A stretch of DNA of 18,796 nucleotides from an uncultured Alphaproteobacteria bacterium (GTDB lineage Bacteria > Pseudomonadota > Alphaproteobacteria > RF32 > CAG-239). This document shows, piece after piece, positions 8,308-15,116 of this stretch (within the stretch, counting starts at the first letter, position 1; the number at the start of each line of letters is the position of its first letter). Location of the stretch: positions 1 to 18,796 of the forward strand of contig CALXWF010000118.1 of NCBI GenBank assembly GCA_944392285.1. Direction: 5' to 3'. The notes beneath the pieces were generated by a model. That model was not told where the DNA came from. It saw nothing but the letters and a program-made list of their open reading frames with translations, and ran no database searches. The position numbers were made by a program, and so were the translations under genes.

Positions 8308-9744
8308 CTATTCTCCTACCACAAACCACAAAGGCCTGATAAACGACATCAGCAAAATAAAGACGACCAGAAGACTTAAGGCAAATAAGGTCGGCGAAAT
8401 ATCCTCAGCTTCGGTCTGTTCTGCATCATATTTGCTGGCATCTCTTAGCCTGTACAAACTTCCAAGCAAAGTTCCGGCCAATAAAATCAGCGAAAAGACA
8501 ACCATTAACCCCATACGCAGGTTAAATGATAATAAATCCGCCAATAATAAAAAATTGTTCATAAACAAGGATGACAGCGGTAAGCCGACCGCCGCCAAAA
8601 TAAAAAATGAATATAAGAAGGATAAGCGCGGCGTCTTACATAATAAGCCTTCCGGCGTAGATGTTCCTTGGTTTTCTTGTCTGATATAGATATATTGCGA
8701 CATTACCTCTAAGGCAGAAACAATAATCAAAAAGCTAAAACAAGAAAAACCGATGTTATATAAAATTAAGTCCGCCCGCGACAAAACCCCTAATAAATAC
8801 ATGATGTAATATACCGTCACATAGGCAAACATTTTATATTGAAAATCTTTGTTAATGAGCGCTATCAGAGCAATAAACAACATGGTGATTACACTGATGA
8901 CCTCAAGTATTAAAATATAAAAAGAGGCAACCTCGGGCAAAACCTCGGGTAAAAAGCGCACAAAACCGTATACGCCGGTTAACGGCAATAAATTGACCGC
9001 GACAAAAACCAGCGGATTTTTGACGCCCGAAGCGACAGCCGATATCCAATAATGAAACGGCCAAATCGGAATTCGCGACAAGAAAGAAACAAATACCGCT
9101 CCCCAGATAAAATATTGTAATGTTTCCTGCATCGGCAATGCGCGTACTTTGCTTAATTCCATGCCGCTTTGGATGTTAAAAATCATTATTACGGCTACAA
9201 ACATAATAACCGCACCAAGCAAATTATATAAAAAGAAGCGATAAAGCGATACCGGTTTTTTAATATCACCGAATTTGCCTATCAGCATATAAAGAGGCAA
9301 AAGCATGGCCTCAAAGAAAATGTAAAAAGAAAAGATATCCGCCGCAATAAACAAGCCCGTCATACTGCCCAAAAACATCAGGGCAAAGACCATCATTGAT
9401 TTTGGTTGCTCGGGCGAATTACGCACACCGGTCATGGCTATTAAAAAGGCCAGATGCACCGCCGCAATCATCAGAAGAGAAAAGACATCAATGCCGAAAA
9501 TAATCTCGATTTTAGGCGTTTCCAGCCAGCTGAAGGTTTCCGTTAACTGGAGGCCGGGCGCAGAGGTGTTGATTATCCAAAAGACACGCCAGATAAGAAC
9601 TAAGTTAACAATAACCGTAAAAATGCCGACATTATAAACATTATGATTTGATGTCTCTTCATCATCTTTGGCCATCAGCGCAAAAATCATGCCGATAAAA
9701 GGCAAAATGATAATGGTTGAAAGCAGTGATAATATATTACTCAC
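8308..9744 (-). CDS. nuoM: NADH-quinone oxidoreductase subunit M (divergent)
   Basis: NuoM is the middle antiporter-like subunit of the complex I membrane arm. The 478 residues form about 14 membrane helices. Family identity is clear from FYIFFEAMLLPLYMLIG (140-156), IPIWPFHYW (225-233), VYGFVRFLP and SVGLPxxS-like AAVGLPLSSLF (384-394). It starts with GTG, overlapping the end of nuoL by 8 bases, with GGAGG 7 bases upstream. The TM5 glutamate is kept (E145), but the TM7 lysine is R224, the DAHVEAPT segment is replaced by AVASGVKN, the TM8 lysine is L255, the histidine of YSSVSHMG is a tyrosine, and the TM12 glutamate (GNFVGEF) is N397. Scaffold is preserved while most of the proton path is not. 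Confidence 0.93.
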   Translation of the reverse strand: MSNILSLLSTIIILPFIGMIFALMAKDDEETSNHNVYNVGIFTVIVNLVLIWRVFWIINTSAPGLQLTETFSWLETPKIEIIFGIDVFSLLMIAAVHLAFLIAMTGVRNSPEQPKSMMVFALMFLGSMTGLFIAADIFSFYIFFEAMLLPLYMLIGKFGDIKKPVSLYRFFLYNLLGAVIMFVAVIMIFNIQSGMELSKVRALPMQETLQYFIWGAVFVSFLSRIPIWPFHYWISAVASGVKNPLVFVAVNLLPLTGVYGFVRFLPEVLPEVASFYILILEVISVITMLFIALIALINKDFQYKMFAYVTVYYIMYLLGVLSRADLILYNIGFSCFSFLIIVSALEVMSQYIYIRQENQGTSTPEGLLCKTPRLSFLYSFFILAAVGLPLSSLFMNNFLLLADLLSFNLRMGLMVVFSLILLAGTLLGSLYRLRDASKYDAEQTEAEDISPTLFALSLLVVFILLMSFIRPLWFVVGE

Positions 9745-11407
9745 CCAAACCTCCGTTCATAACCAGCCAGAGCATTAGCCCCAAACCGCCGACGCCCCAT
9801 AATAAATAGCTGAGCCAGCCATAAGACTGCAGCCTTTTAGCAAAAGTGACCGAAATCTCCGTAAAATGTGACAAGGACGATAATATCGTGCGTTCAATAA
9901 ACAAAAAGTCAACCGTCAGCCACAAAATGCGACCGAGAATTTTTATCGGGGCAATTAATAAGTTTTCATAAATTCGGTTTAGCCATTCTCCGCTTTGCAA
10001 TTCTTCATTTTCATAAAAACTGCTGAAATTTCTGAACGGCGCAATCATCATAAATAAAACAAAAGCCCCAAAAACGCAGCCGGTGCGAACAAAATCTGCC
10101 GGCGTCTTATAAATCAGCCAAGCAGCAAAAGCTGCCATCATCGCGGCCGAGAAAATGTTAGAATTATGCAACAGCGCCCAAACTCTTTCATCTGCGCGAA
10201 TTTGGGTGAAATATATCTCCCGATAAATTTGTGCCAAAGCCAAAAGCTGGAGGATTAAAAATGTCCAAACCCAATATTGATTTTTGGGCCCGATAATATT
10301 GGTTAAAATTTGAATATCTGCAAAAACAATAATCAAAGTAATTAAAAAGCTGTATTTTAATGTGCGAATAAAACCGCCCATCCTTGAGACTTCCGTTTCA
10401 TTGGAGGCCGCAATATTAACCAAAGACAGTGAAATGTTTATCAAATAAAAAGCCGGAAGCAAAAAAGGATAATTATCTTCTATCTGGCCGGGAACCGTAG
10501 ACAACAAACCAAAGAAAAAGCCAAAGGACATCATATTTAAGTATAAGGCTTTAGAACGAATATTGTCTTGGCTCAGAGCACCGAAAAAGCCCCAAAACAT
10601 TGATACTACCGCAAAAAACAGCATTAAAGGCCCGGCTAAAGTTGAATATTGCAAAACAACACTGACTTTGCTCAAAATCGCCAAGCTCGTTATCGGGACC
10701 AGAGCAAATGAAGCCAAGGCCAAGCGGTTGAAGTTTATGTTGCGCCACTCCAATAACATATTCTGAAACAAAAATAACCCAGATTTAATAAAAACACTAA
10801 ACAATAAAAGCAGAGGCACAAAATTTTGATAAGCGTCTGCCTCTTTAAAACGTGCCAAATCTGCCAAAGACGTGGTTCCCAAACAGCCATAGAGAATCGC
10901 AAAGGCCGTAAACATCCCCATATCAGCCAACAGGTTGAAATAAACATATTTTTGTCTGGCCTCAAAGTCATTTACGACATAAAAGCCAATCACCCCCAAG
11001 GCACAAGAACTAATAAGCAATTGTAAGGTGTTTTGGCTGCATATCAGCAAAATAAAAGCCGCCAAATTCAGCATCATTAAGGCTGCCAAGCGCAAGCGCT
11101 TGCCCTCAAAGGGGTAAAATATGTTGCTGAAAGCTGCCAGTAAAATAACTAAAAAGACCGGCGTAATAAAATTATAATTGTAAAAATTGCTTGATAAATC
11201 AACCGTTACCAAAAAATCTTTATATTCTATCCAAGGATAAACAAACGTGTGACTATAGCCTGAAAGCGCATGAGCGGCATAGTTTGCAAATAAGGCCGCC
11301 AAAATTACAAATATCCCCAAAGAGGCCGTGCGCTCATATTTTATGGGCGGCAACATTAAGACAAAAAGGCCGGCAGCTATTAAATATATGAAAGTGCTGA
11401 ATATCAT
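9737..11407 (-). CDS. nuoL: NADH-quinone oxidoreductase subunit L (divergent)
   Basis: NuoL is the distal antiporter-like subunit and carries the long lateral helix that braces the complex I membrane arm. The protein has 556 residues against about 610-690 in related bacteria. Identity rests mainly on position before nuoM and on the C-terminal part (about 462-550): a short WLNRIYENLLIAPIKILGR entry, an amphipathic arm, and a last membrane helix, as in alphaproteobacterial NuoL. The core is strongly diverged. C135 replaces the TM5 glutamate (WEGVGLCSY region), K208 keeps the TM7 lysine, the ALIHAATMV histidine is missing, L322 replaces the TM8 lysine of HAFFKALLF, and the GFFSKDEIL motif is gone. 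First gene of its unit, preceded by AAGG. Confidence 0.85.
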   Translation of the reverse strand: MIFSTFIYLIAAGLFVLMLPPIKYERTASLGIFVILAALFANYAAHALSGYSHTFVYPWIEYKDFLVTVDLSSNFYNYNFITPVFLVILLAAFSNIFYPFEGKRLRLAALMMLNLAAFILLICSQNTLQLLISSCALGVIGFYVVNDFEARQKYVYFNLLADMGMFTAFAILYGCLGTTSLADLARFKEADAYQNFVPLLLLFSVFIKSGLFLFQNMLLEWRNINFNRLALASFALVPITSLAILSKVSVVLQYSTLAGPLMLFFAVVSMFWGFFGALSQDNIRSKALYLNMMSFGFFFGLLSTVPGQIEDNYPFLLPAFYLINISLSLVNIAASNETEVSRMGGFIRTLKYSFLITLIIVFADIQILTNIIGPKNQYWVWTFLILQLLALAQIYREIYFTQIRADERVWALLHNSNIFSAAMMAAFAAWLIYKTPADFVRTGCVFGAFVLFMMIAPFRNFSSFYENEELQSGEWLNRIYENLLIAPIKILGRILWLTVDFLFIERTILSSLSHFTEISVTFAKRLQSYGWLSYLLWGVGGLGLMLWLVMNGGLGE

Positions 11408-11442
11408 TTAACCTTACCTTGTTTCAAATCAGCATTAATATA

Positions 11443-11473
11443 ACAAAAAATAAGGGCATTAAAAGCCCTTATT
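11443..11473 (-). terminator. Rho-independent terminator after the 108-aa gene
   Basis: A perfect 9-bp stem (AATAAGGGC 11449-11457, GCCCTTATT 11465-11473) with a 7-base loop is followed on the - strand by TTTTTTG. It lies between the 108-aa gene and nuoL, so nuoL should start from a promoter within the last 40 bases before its ATG. TATATT at 11442-11437 is a possible -10, but no good -35 is visible. Confidence 0.85.
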
Positions 11474-11509
11474 ATGTTTATCTTCCTCTTGCTGTGTATA
11501 AGTGGAAAG

Positions 11510-11836
11510 CTATTTTGCGGCAATCATCAAAGCCTCAAGACTTCTGACAATGCGAACCGGAACTTTATAGTCACGGGCGACTTCATTGCCCTCAACTTCT
11601 ACCAAATATACCTCATCAACCGATTTTAGAGGCTGACGCGCCTTTTCATTAATGGCATCAAGCGTTACGGCACTTTCACGAGAACGATAGAGCAATGCCG
11701 AATCGCCGCCGTCATAAATCAAACGGGGATTTTCCGGCCCACCCTCGCGATATTTAATGATTATCAGGATTTCTCCCAAAGCGTTTTGAAGAATATCATA
11801 ACGGCCTTCTTCTTCGGCATGTACATCATTTACCAT
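11510..11836 (-). CDS. Unrecognised 108-residue acidic protein
   Basis: I do not recognise this family. The protein is soluble in appearance, with no signal peptide, membrane segment or cysteine. It alternates short beta-like stretches (EILIIIKY, PRLIYDGG, VYLVEV, VPVRIV) with charged turns, suggesting a small alpha/beta or beta fold. The reading frame is credible: AGAGGA stands just before the ATG, codon use matches the neighbours, and a strong terminator follows the stop codon. It is a single-gene unit between tRNA-Lys, which is on the other strand, and nuoL. The 152-base gap upstream is extremely AT-rich and no clear - strand promoter stands out. Confidence 0.8.
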   Translation of the reverse strand: MVNDVHAEEEGRYDILQNALGEILIIIKYREGGPENPRLIYDGGDSALLYRSRESAVTLDAINEKARQPLKSVDEVYLVEVEGNEVARDYKVPVRIVRSLEALMIAAK

Positions 11837-11942
11837 TGCTGTCCTCTACATCTTAGGATTAATTAATTGTTTGAATAGTAACATATAATTATTAACAAAT
11901 ACAGAACAATTTTAATTTTTTTTATTTTTTTGATTTTTTTTG

Positions 11943-11971
11943 TTGACTTCACTTTTTTTATCATCTATACA
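11943..11971 (+). promoter_or_regulatory. tRNA-Lys promoter with AT-rich upstream tract
   Basis: TTGACT (11943-11948) and TATACA (11966-11971) are separated by exactly 17 bases. The start site would fall about 10 bases before the tRNA. Upstream, from about 11880 to 11942, the DNA is nearly pure A/T with long T runs. That is the composition of an UP element bound by the RNA polymerase alpha subunit, as expected for a strong stable-RNA promoter. Confidence 0.8.
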
Positions 11972-11988
11972 ATGTTTCGTCATTTGAC

Positions 11989-12064
11989 GGGTGCGTAGCT
12001 CAGCTGGTAGAGCATTTGACTTTTAATCAAAGGGTCTCGGGTTCGAATCCCGACGCGCTCACCA
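11989..12064 (+). tRNA. tRNA-Lys, anticodon TTT
   Basis: All four arms fold. The acceptor stem is GGGTGCG with CGCGCTC (two G-T wobbles), the D-arm begins TAGCTCAGCTGGTAGAGC, the anticodon stem is TTTGA/TCAAA around a CTTTTAA loop, and the T-arm is TCGGG-TTCGAAT-CCCGA. Positions 34-36 are TTT, reading AAA and AAG lysine codons. The CCA end is encoded at 12062-12064. The total is 76 bases. Confidence 0.97.
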
Positions 12065-12067
12065 ATT

Positions 12068-12102
12068 AAGCCCTGAAATCTTTGTGGTTTCTGGGCTTTT
12101 TT
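12068..12102 (+). terminator. Terminator of tRNA-Lys
   Basis: An inverted repeat AAGCCC-T-GAAA / TTTC-T-GGGCTT (12068-12078 and 12088-12098, one T-T mismatch, 9-base loop) runs into a T tract at 12097-12102. It begins 4 bases after the CCA end of the tRNA. Confidence 0.85.
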
Positions 12103-12114
12103 CTTATCTAAACA

Positions 12115-12135
12115 ACGGGATTCAAACCCGACGGG
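12115..12135. repeat. Degenerate copy of the tRNA-Lys T-arm
   Basis: ACGGGATTCAAACCCGA at 12115-12131 matches the reverse complement of the tRNA-Lys T-arm (12037-12053) at 15 of 17 bases. Because a T-arm is nearly palindromic, it also matches in direct orientation, sharing CGGG and then CCCGACG. On the - strand it forms a 4-bp hairpin followed by TTGTTT just after the chloride transporter stop codon, so it may serve as a weak terminator. It could equally be a relic of a tRNA-targeted integration. No integrase is present in the window. Confidence 0.4.
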
Positions 12136-12136
12136 A

Positions 12137-13867
12137 TTATTTATTGCTTTTATCTGCTTCTGAAGAGTTTGGGGCGGCAGCGATATGGATGTCTCCACGC
12201 GTGATTATGCCTTTGATGTTTTTGCTGCGGTCGGTAATAATGGCTCTTTCCGAGTTATTTAGCCGCAGACGAAAATATATGGTATATAAATCCGTGTCAG
12301 GATAAGCCACAACTGCCTTGGGATTCATTATCTTTTCCACCGTTGTTGTGCCGTCATTACCTAAAATCAGCGCATCATTTATATCTGAGCGCGTCACAGA
12401 ACCCATAAATTTGTTCTTTTTATCAACCACTGGATAAACCGCATAGCCCTCGGTCTTAATGGCCTCAAGCGCCTCTTCAATGCTCATGTCACAGGGGAAG
12501 CTGCGGACATTTTCGCTCATAATACTGCGTGCGGTCATCTTGCTTAAATGCAAGGCCTCCGGCGTGTTTTGTGATTGTTTTAACATTAATTTCAGATATA
12601 TCGGCTTGTGATGAAGCCTTTTTGCCGTTAGGTCAGCAATTGCCGCACTTAGCATAATCGGCAAGATATAGGTGTATCCGGCCGTCATCTCAAAAACCAT
12701 GACCACCGCCGTTATCGGTGTGCGGGCAACCGCCGACAAAAAGGCCGCCATCCCCACCAAAGATACGGCCACCACATTTATCTCAAGCCCCAAAAGATTG
12801 AAAAAAGACGCCAGCAAATATCCTAAAAATGAGCCAAGCATGAGTATCGGCAAAAAGATGCCTCCTGCCGCTCCCGAACCGAAACATAAGGGTGTCAGCA
12901 CAAACTTGCCGATAAAAATTAGAATAATCATGCCAAGCGTTAGTTTGTGTTGCAGCAGCAGGCCAACCGCATTGTTCCCCGTGCCCAGAACCTCTGGCAA
13001 GACCAACCCCACCAAACCGACTACCAAGCCGGCGAGTGCAGGTTTTAGCCAATTTGGCAGTTTCTTATACCTTTCAAACAAATTTTGTGAAAAATATATC
13101 AACTTGGCAAAATATACGCCGAGTATGCCGGAAAGAAAGCCCAAAATAATGCTGACGAAAATCCCCGCTACGGACATTTCTTTATCTAATGAGGGAATGG
13201 TAAAAGCCGGATGATTGCCCAGAAAATAGCGAGCAAAAGAGGCCGCCGTGACTGTTGCCGCCAGAACCGGAAACAGCAAAAAAGAATAAAATTTTTGCAG
13301 CAATTCTTCCAGAACAAAAATCGTGCCGGCAATGGGGGCATTAAAGGTGGCGCCAATCGCCGAACCGGCTCCGGCCGCTATCAGTTTGTCTTTATCCAGC
13401 GCATTGACATCAAAAATTCGCCCGACCAATGATCCGGCTCCTGCCCCGAGCTGAACGCTCGGCCCTTCTCGTCCGAGCGGCAACCCGCAACCGATGCCGA
13501 AAACACCGGCAAAAAACTTGACAAAGATACTGCGCAGCCTTATCACACTGCCGATTTTGGTTAAGACCAACTTAACATAGGGAATGCCGCTGCCTTTGGT
13601 TTCAGGTGCAAGTTTGAAGACCAAAAGACCTGATATCAAACCGCCGAAAGTGGTTATAAGCGGCAGTAATAACAGTCTTTCCGACCAAGAAACCGCCGCA
13701 ACCTGCGTTTGAATAAAATAAAAAAGAGAATCTATCGCAAGCTTAAATAAGACCACTAAGATTCCCGCAACCAAACCAACCAAAACCGCTTGTAATATGA
13801 TTTTGTTTTTAATCAGTTCTTCATAAAAATCTTTACGCTTCTGACGGAAATATTCGGCCGATATCAT
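12137..13867 (-). CDS. CLC-type Cl-/H+ antiporter with CBS domains
   Basis: This is a CLC-family chloride transporter of 576 residues. Ion-binding motifs are intact: GSGIP (92-96), GREGP (132-136) with the gating glutamate E134, and the GGIFLP segment. The internal proton glutamate of exchangers is present in FVLEELL (E187-E188), so the protein is predicted to exchange Cl- for H+ and not to be a pure channel. A pair of CBS domains occupies the end (about 443-565, SIMSENV and VEKIMNP), usually binding adenine nucleotides and regulating transport. The likely role is pH or osmotic and acid-stress homeostasis at the inner membrane. The start codon has a weak GAG site, but a good promoter lies just upstream. 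Single-gene unit. Confidence 0.95.
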   Translation of the reverse strand: MISAEYFRQKRKDFYEELIKNKIILQAVLVGLVAGILVVLFKLAIDSLFYFIQTQVAAVSWSERLLLLPLITTFGGLISGLLVFKLAPETKGSGIPYVKLVLTKIGSVIRLRSIFVKFFAGVFGIGCGLPLGREGPSVQLGAGAGSLVGRIFDVNALDKDKLIAAGAGSAIGATFNAPIAGTIFVLEELLQKFYSFLLFPVLAATVTAASFARYFLGNHPAFTIPSLDKEMSVAGIFVSIILGFLSGILGVYFAKLIYFSQNLFERYKKLPNWLKPALAGLVVGLVGLVLPEVLGTGNNAVGLLLQHKLTLGMIILIFIGKFVLTPLCFGSGAAGGIFLPILMLGSFLGYLLASFFNLLGLEINVVAVSLVGMAAFLSAVARTPITAVVMVFEMTAGYTYILPIMLSAAIADLTAKRLHHKPIYLKLMLKQSQNTPEALHLSKMTARSIMSENVRSFPCDMSIEEALEAIKTEGYAVYPVVDKKNKFMGSVTRSDINDALILGNDGTTTVEKIMNPKAVVAYPDTDLYTIYFRLRLNNSERAIITDRSKNIKGIITRGDIHIAAAPNSSEADKSNK

Positions 13868-13903
13868 CTAAACTCACATTAAATGATTGATAAAACTGCG
13901 CCA

Positions 13904-13932
13904 AGCATAAGTTATTTGCAAAATTTTGTAAA
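13904..13932 (-). promoter_or_regulatory. Promoter of the CLC transporter gene
   Basis: On the - strand, TTTACA (13932-13927) and TATGCT (13909-13904) are 17 bases apart, giving a start site about 30 bases before the ATG at 13867. This separates the transporter from the metal-responsive operon upstream, although no terminator is visible between them. Confidence 0.6.
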
Positions 13933-13955
13933 CCCTTAACCGCCGATTTTCCCCC

Positions 13956-14582
13956 TTAGCGGATAAAATTGGTTTGCGTAACGGCCTCGGGTGCGGGCGG
14001 CGTTATTCCCGCTTTTTTGCCGGCTTCAATAGACTTGAGCAACCAAGCCATGTTTTGCCCCAAAATGCGCATTATCTGCATGCCTTCCTTATCTTGCAAA
14101 ACTTCTTGCGGTGTGTTGCCATGCACCATGTTCCAGTAGCGTGATGAAACTATCGGCATGCGGCTGATGGTGAAATATTTATTCAAAACATCTAATGATG
14201 CCGTGGTTCCGGCTCGCCGCGCCGAAACAACCGCAGCACCGGGTTTGTTGGCAAAAACTGCCGAGCCGGCATAAAATATTCGATTAAGCAAAGATAAGAT
14301 TCTGCCGCTCGGATGCGCATAATATACAGGAGACCCGACAATAAAGCCGTCTGCCGTTTCGGCTTTGGCAATAATTTGGTTAACTAAGTCATTATCAAAC
14401 ACACAACGATTGTTTAACTCACGACATTTGCGACAGCCGATACAATCTCTTATTTCGCCGGTGCCGCTTTGAATGATTTCAGTTTCTATTCCTTCGGCGG
14501 CCAAGGCTTTGGCGACTTCAGAGAGGGCCGTATATGTGCAGCCGTTGGCGTGCGGACTGCCGTTTAACATTAAAACTTTCAT
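13956..14582 (-). CDS. Isf-type iron-sulfur flavoprotein / NAD(P)H FMN reductase
   Basis: This is a 208-residue flavodoxin-fold protein of the NADPH-dependent FMN reductase superfamily. It opens with the FMN phosphate loop LMLNGSPHANGCT (4-16). The cysteines C47-x2-C50-x2-C53-x6-C60 match the compact 4Fe-4S motif of iron-sulfur flavoproteins. GSPVYYAHPSG, near residue 93, is the second flavin contact. Such proteins move electrons in anaerobes; the substrate is unknown. An upstream in-frame ATG would add 10 residues inside csoR. The ATG at 14582 is chosen because AGGAG precedes it, overlapping the csoR stop. It is the third gene of the metallothionein-csoR operon, so a role in coping with metal or redox stress is inferred from position only. 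Confidence 0.88.
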   Translation of the reverse strand: MKVLMLNGSPHANGCTYTALSEVAKALAAEGIETEIIQSGTGEIRDCIGCRKCRELNNRCVFDNDLVNQIIAKAETADGFIVGSPVYYAHPSGRILSLLNRIFYAGSAVFANKPGAAVVSARRAGTTASLDVLNKYFTISRMPIVSSRYWNMVHGNTPQEVLQDKEGMQIMRILGQNMAWLLKSIEAGKKAGITPPAPEAVTQTNFIR

Positions 14583-14592
14583 CAATTGTCTC

Positions 14593-14859
14593 CTAACTTT
14601 CAAACCTATCAAAAAGCTGTTTTAACTCTTCTATCTTGGCTTCTTTTTCTGCCTCTGAGGCAAAAGTTTGCACCACGCAATGTTGCAGGTGCGTTTTTAA
14701 AATATTGCCCTCAACCGCACGCACCGCCGAGCGAATCGCTCGAAGCTGGATTAGAATCTCGGGACAATAGCGGCGCTCATCTATCATCTTTTTGACGCCT
14801 TCCAATTGTCCGATTATGCGGTTAATACGCGGTAACTCCGCCTCATGCGACGGGTGCAT
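14593..14859 (-). CDS. csoR: CsoR-type copper-sensing repressor
   Basis: This is an 88-residue helical repressor of the CsoR/RcnR/FrmR family (DUF156). It carries the family core LPRINRIIGQLEGV (9-22), then ligands C32, H57 and C61, the Cys-His-Cys set that binds Cu(I) in CsoR. Y31 and E77 fall where M. tuberculosis CsoR has second-shell Y35 and E81, which favours copper. His2 and His5 could instead provide a fourth ligand, so nickel (InrS-like) cannot be excluded. The frame is open to an ATG at 14967, but those 36 extra residues are a shadow of the metallothionein-like gene. The ATG at 14859 has AGGGG upstream and lies 13 bases after that gene's stop. Copper binding should release the repressor from the operator at 15044-15079. 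Confidence 0.92.
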   Translation of the reverse strand: MHPSHEAELPRINRIIGQLEGVKKMIDERRYCPEILIQLRAIRSAVRAVEGNILKTHLQHCVVQTFASEAEKEAKIEELKQLFDRFES

Positions 14860-14872
14860 CTCAGCCCCTATC

Positions 14873-15031
14873 TTACTCCTCTGAGCCACATTTACACTCT
14901 TTTTGGCAGGTGCAGCCCTTGCCTGACTGACAGTCACAGTTTTCACCGCATTGGTGTGTTTCATCACAGGTGCAGTTATCGCCGCAGGTGCAGTTAGGAT
15001 TTTTGCATTTGGGATTGTTGCAATTGCGCAT
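14873..15031 (-). CDS. Metallothionein-like cysteine-rich protein
   Basis: This 52-residue gene is easily missed because it is short. The protein has 13 cysteines (4, 9, 14, 16, 20, 22, 28, 32, 34, 40, 42, 46, 48), five of them paired as C-x-C, one histidine, no aromatic residues and no tryptophan. It starts MRNCNNPKCKNPNCTC and ends QKECKCGSEE. High cysteine content in C-x-C pairs without aromatics is the pattern of metallothioneins, which hold Cu(I) or Zn in thiolate clusters. It has an AGGAG site 7 bases before the ATG, a strong promoter with a CsoR-type operator, and csoR 13 bases downstream. MymT of mycobacteria, controlled by the CsoR paralogue RicR, is a functional parallel. I do not recognise a close sequence relative. 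Cytosolic copper sequestration is inferred. Confidence 0.87.
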   Translation of the reverse strand: MRNCNNPKCKNPNCTCGDNCTCDETHQCGENCDCQSGKGCTCQKECKCGSEE

Positions 15032-15043
15032 TTTCTTTCTCCT

Positions 15044-15102
15044 TAAAAAAATATACCCCCGTATGGTATGTTACCATACAGCTATTCCGGTTTCTCTGTC
15101 AA
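15044..15102 (-). promoter_or_regulatory. Promoter and CsoR-type operator of the metallothionein operon
   Basis: On the - strand a consensus -35, TTGACA (15102-15097), is followed after 18 bases by TATGGT (15078-15073). The -10 lies inside a perfect palindrome, GTATGGTA-TGT-TACCATAC (15061-15079). Overlapping it is ATACCATACGGGGGTAT (- strand, about 15069-15053), with ATACC/GGTAT arms and a central G run like known CsoR operators. A repressor here would block both polymerase binding and clearance. The promoter begins 15 bases after the ABC-F stop codon, and no terminator separates them. Confidence 0.8.
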
Positions 15103-15116
15103 GAATGAAAAAAGTT

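Noticed and set aside
12672..13214. A 180-codon + strand open frame opposite the CLC gene.
   Set aside because: It lies wholly antisense to a well-supported transporter; the peptide is Pro/Thr/Lys-rich and resembles no known protein.
14860..14967. 36-residue N-terminal extension of csoR.
   Set aside because: It is the shadow of the cysteine-rich gene in another frame, lacks family similarity, and the ATG at 14859 has a good ribosome binding site.
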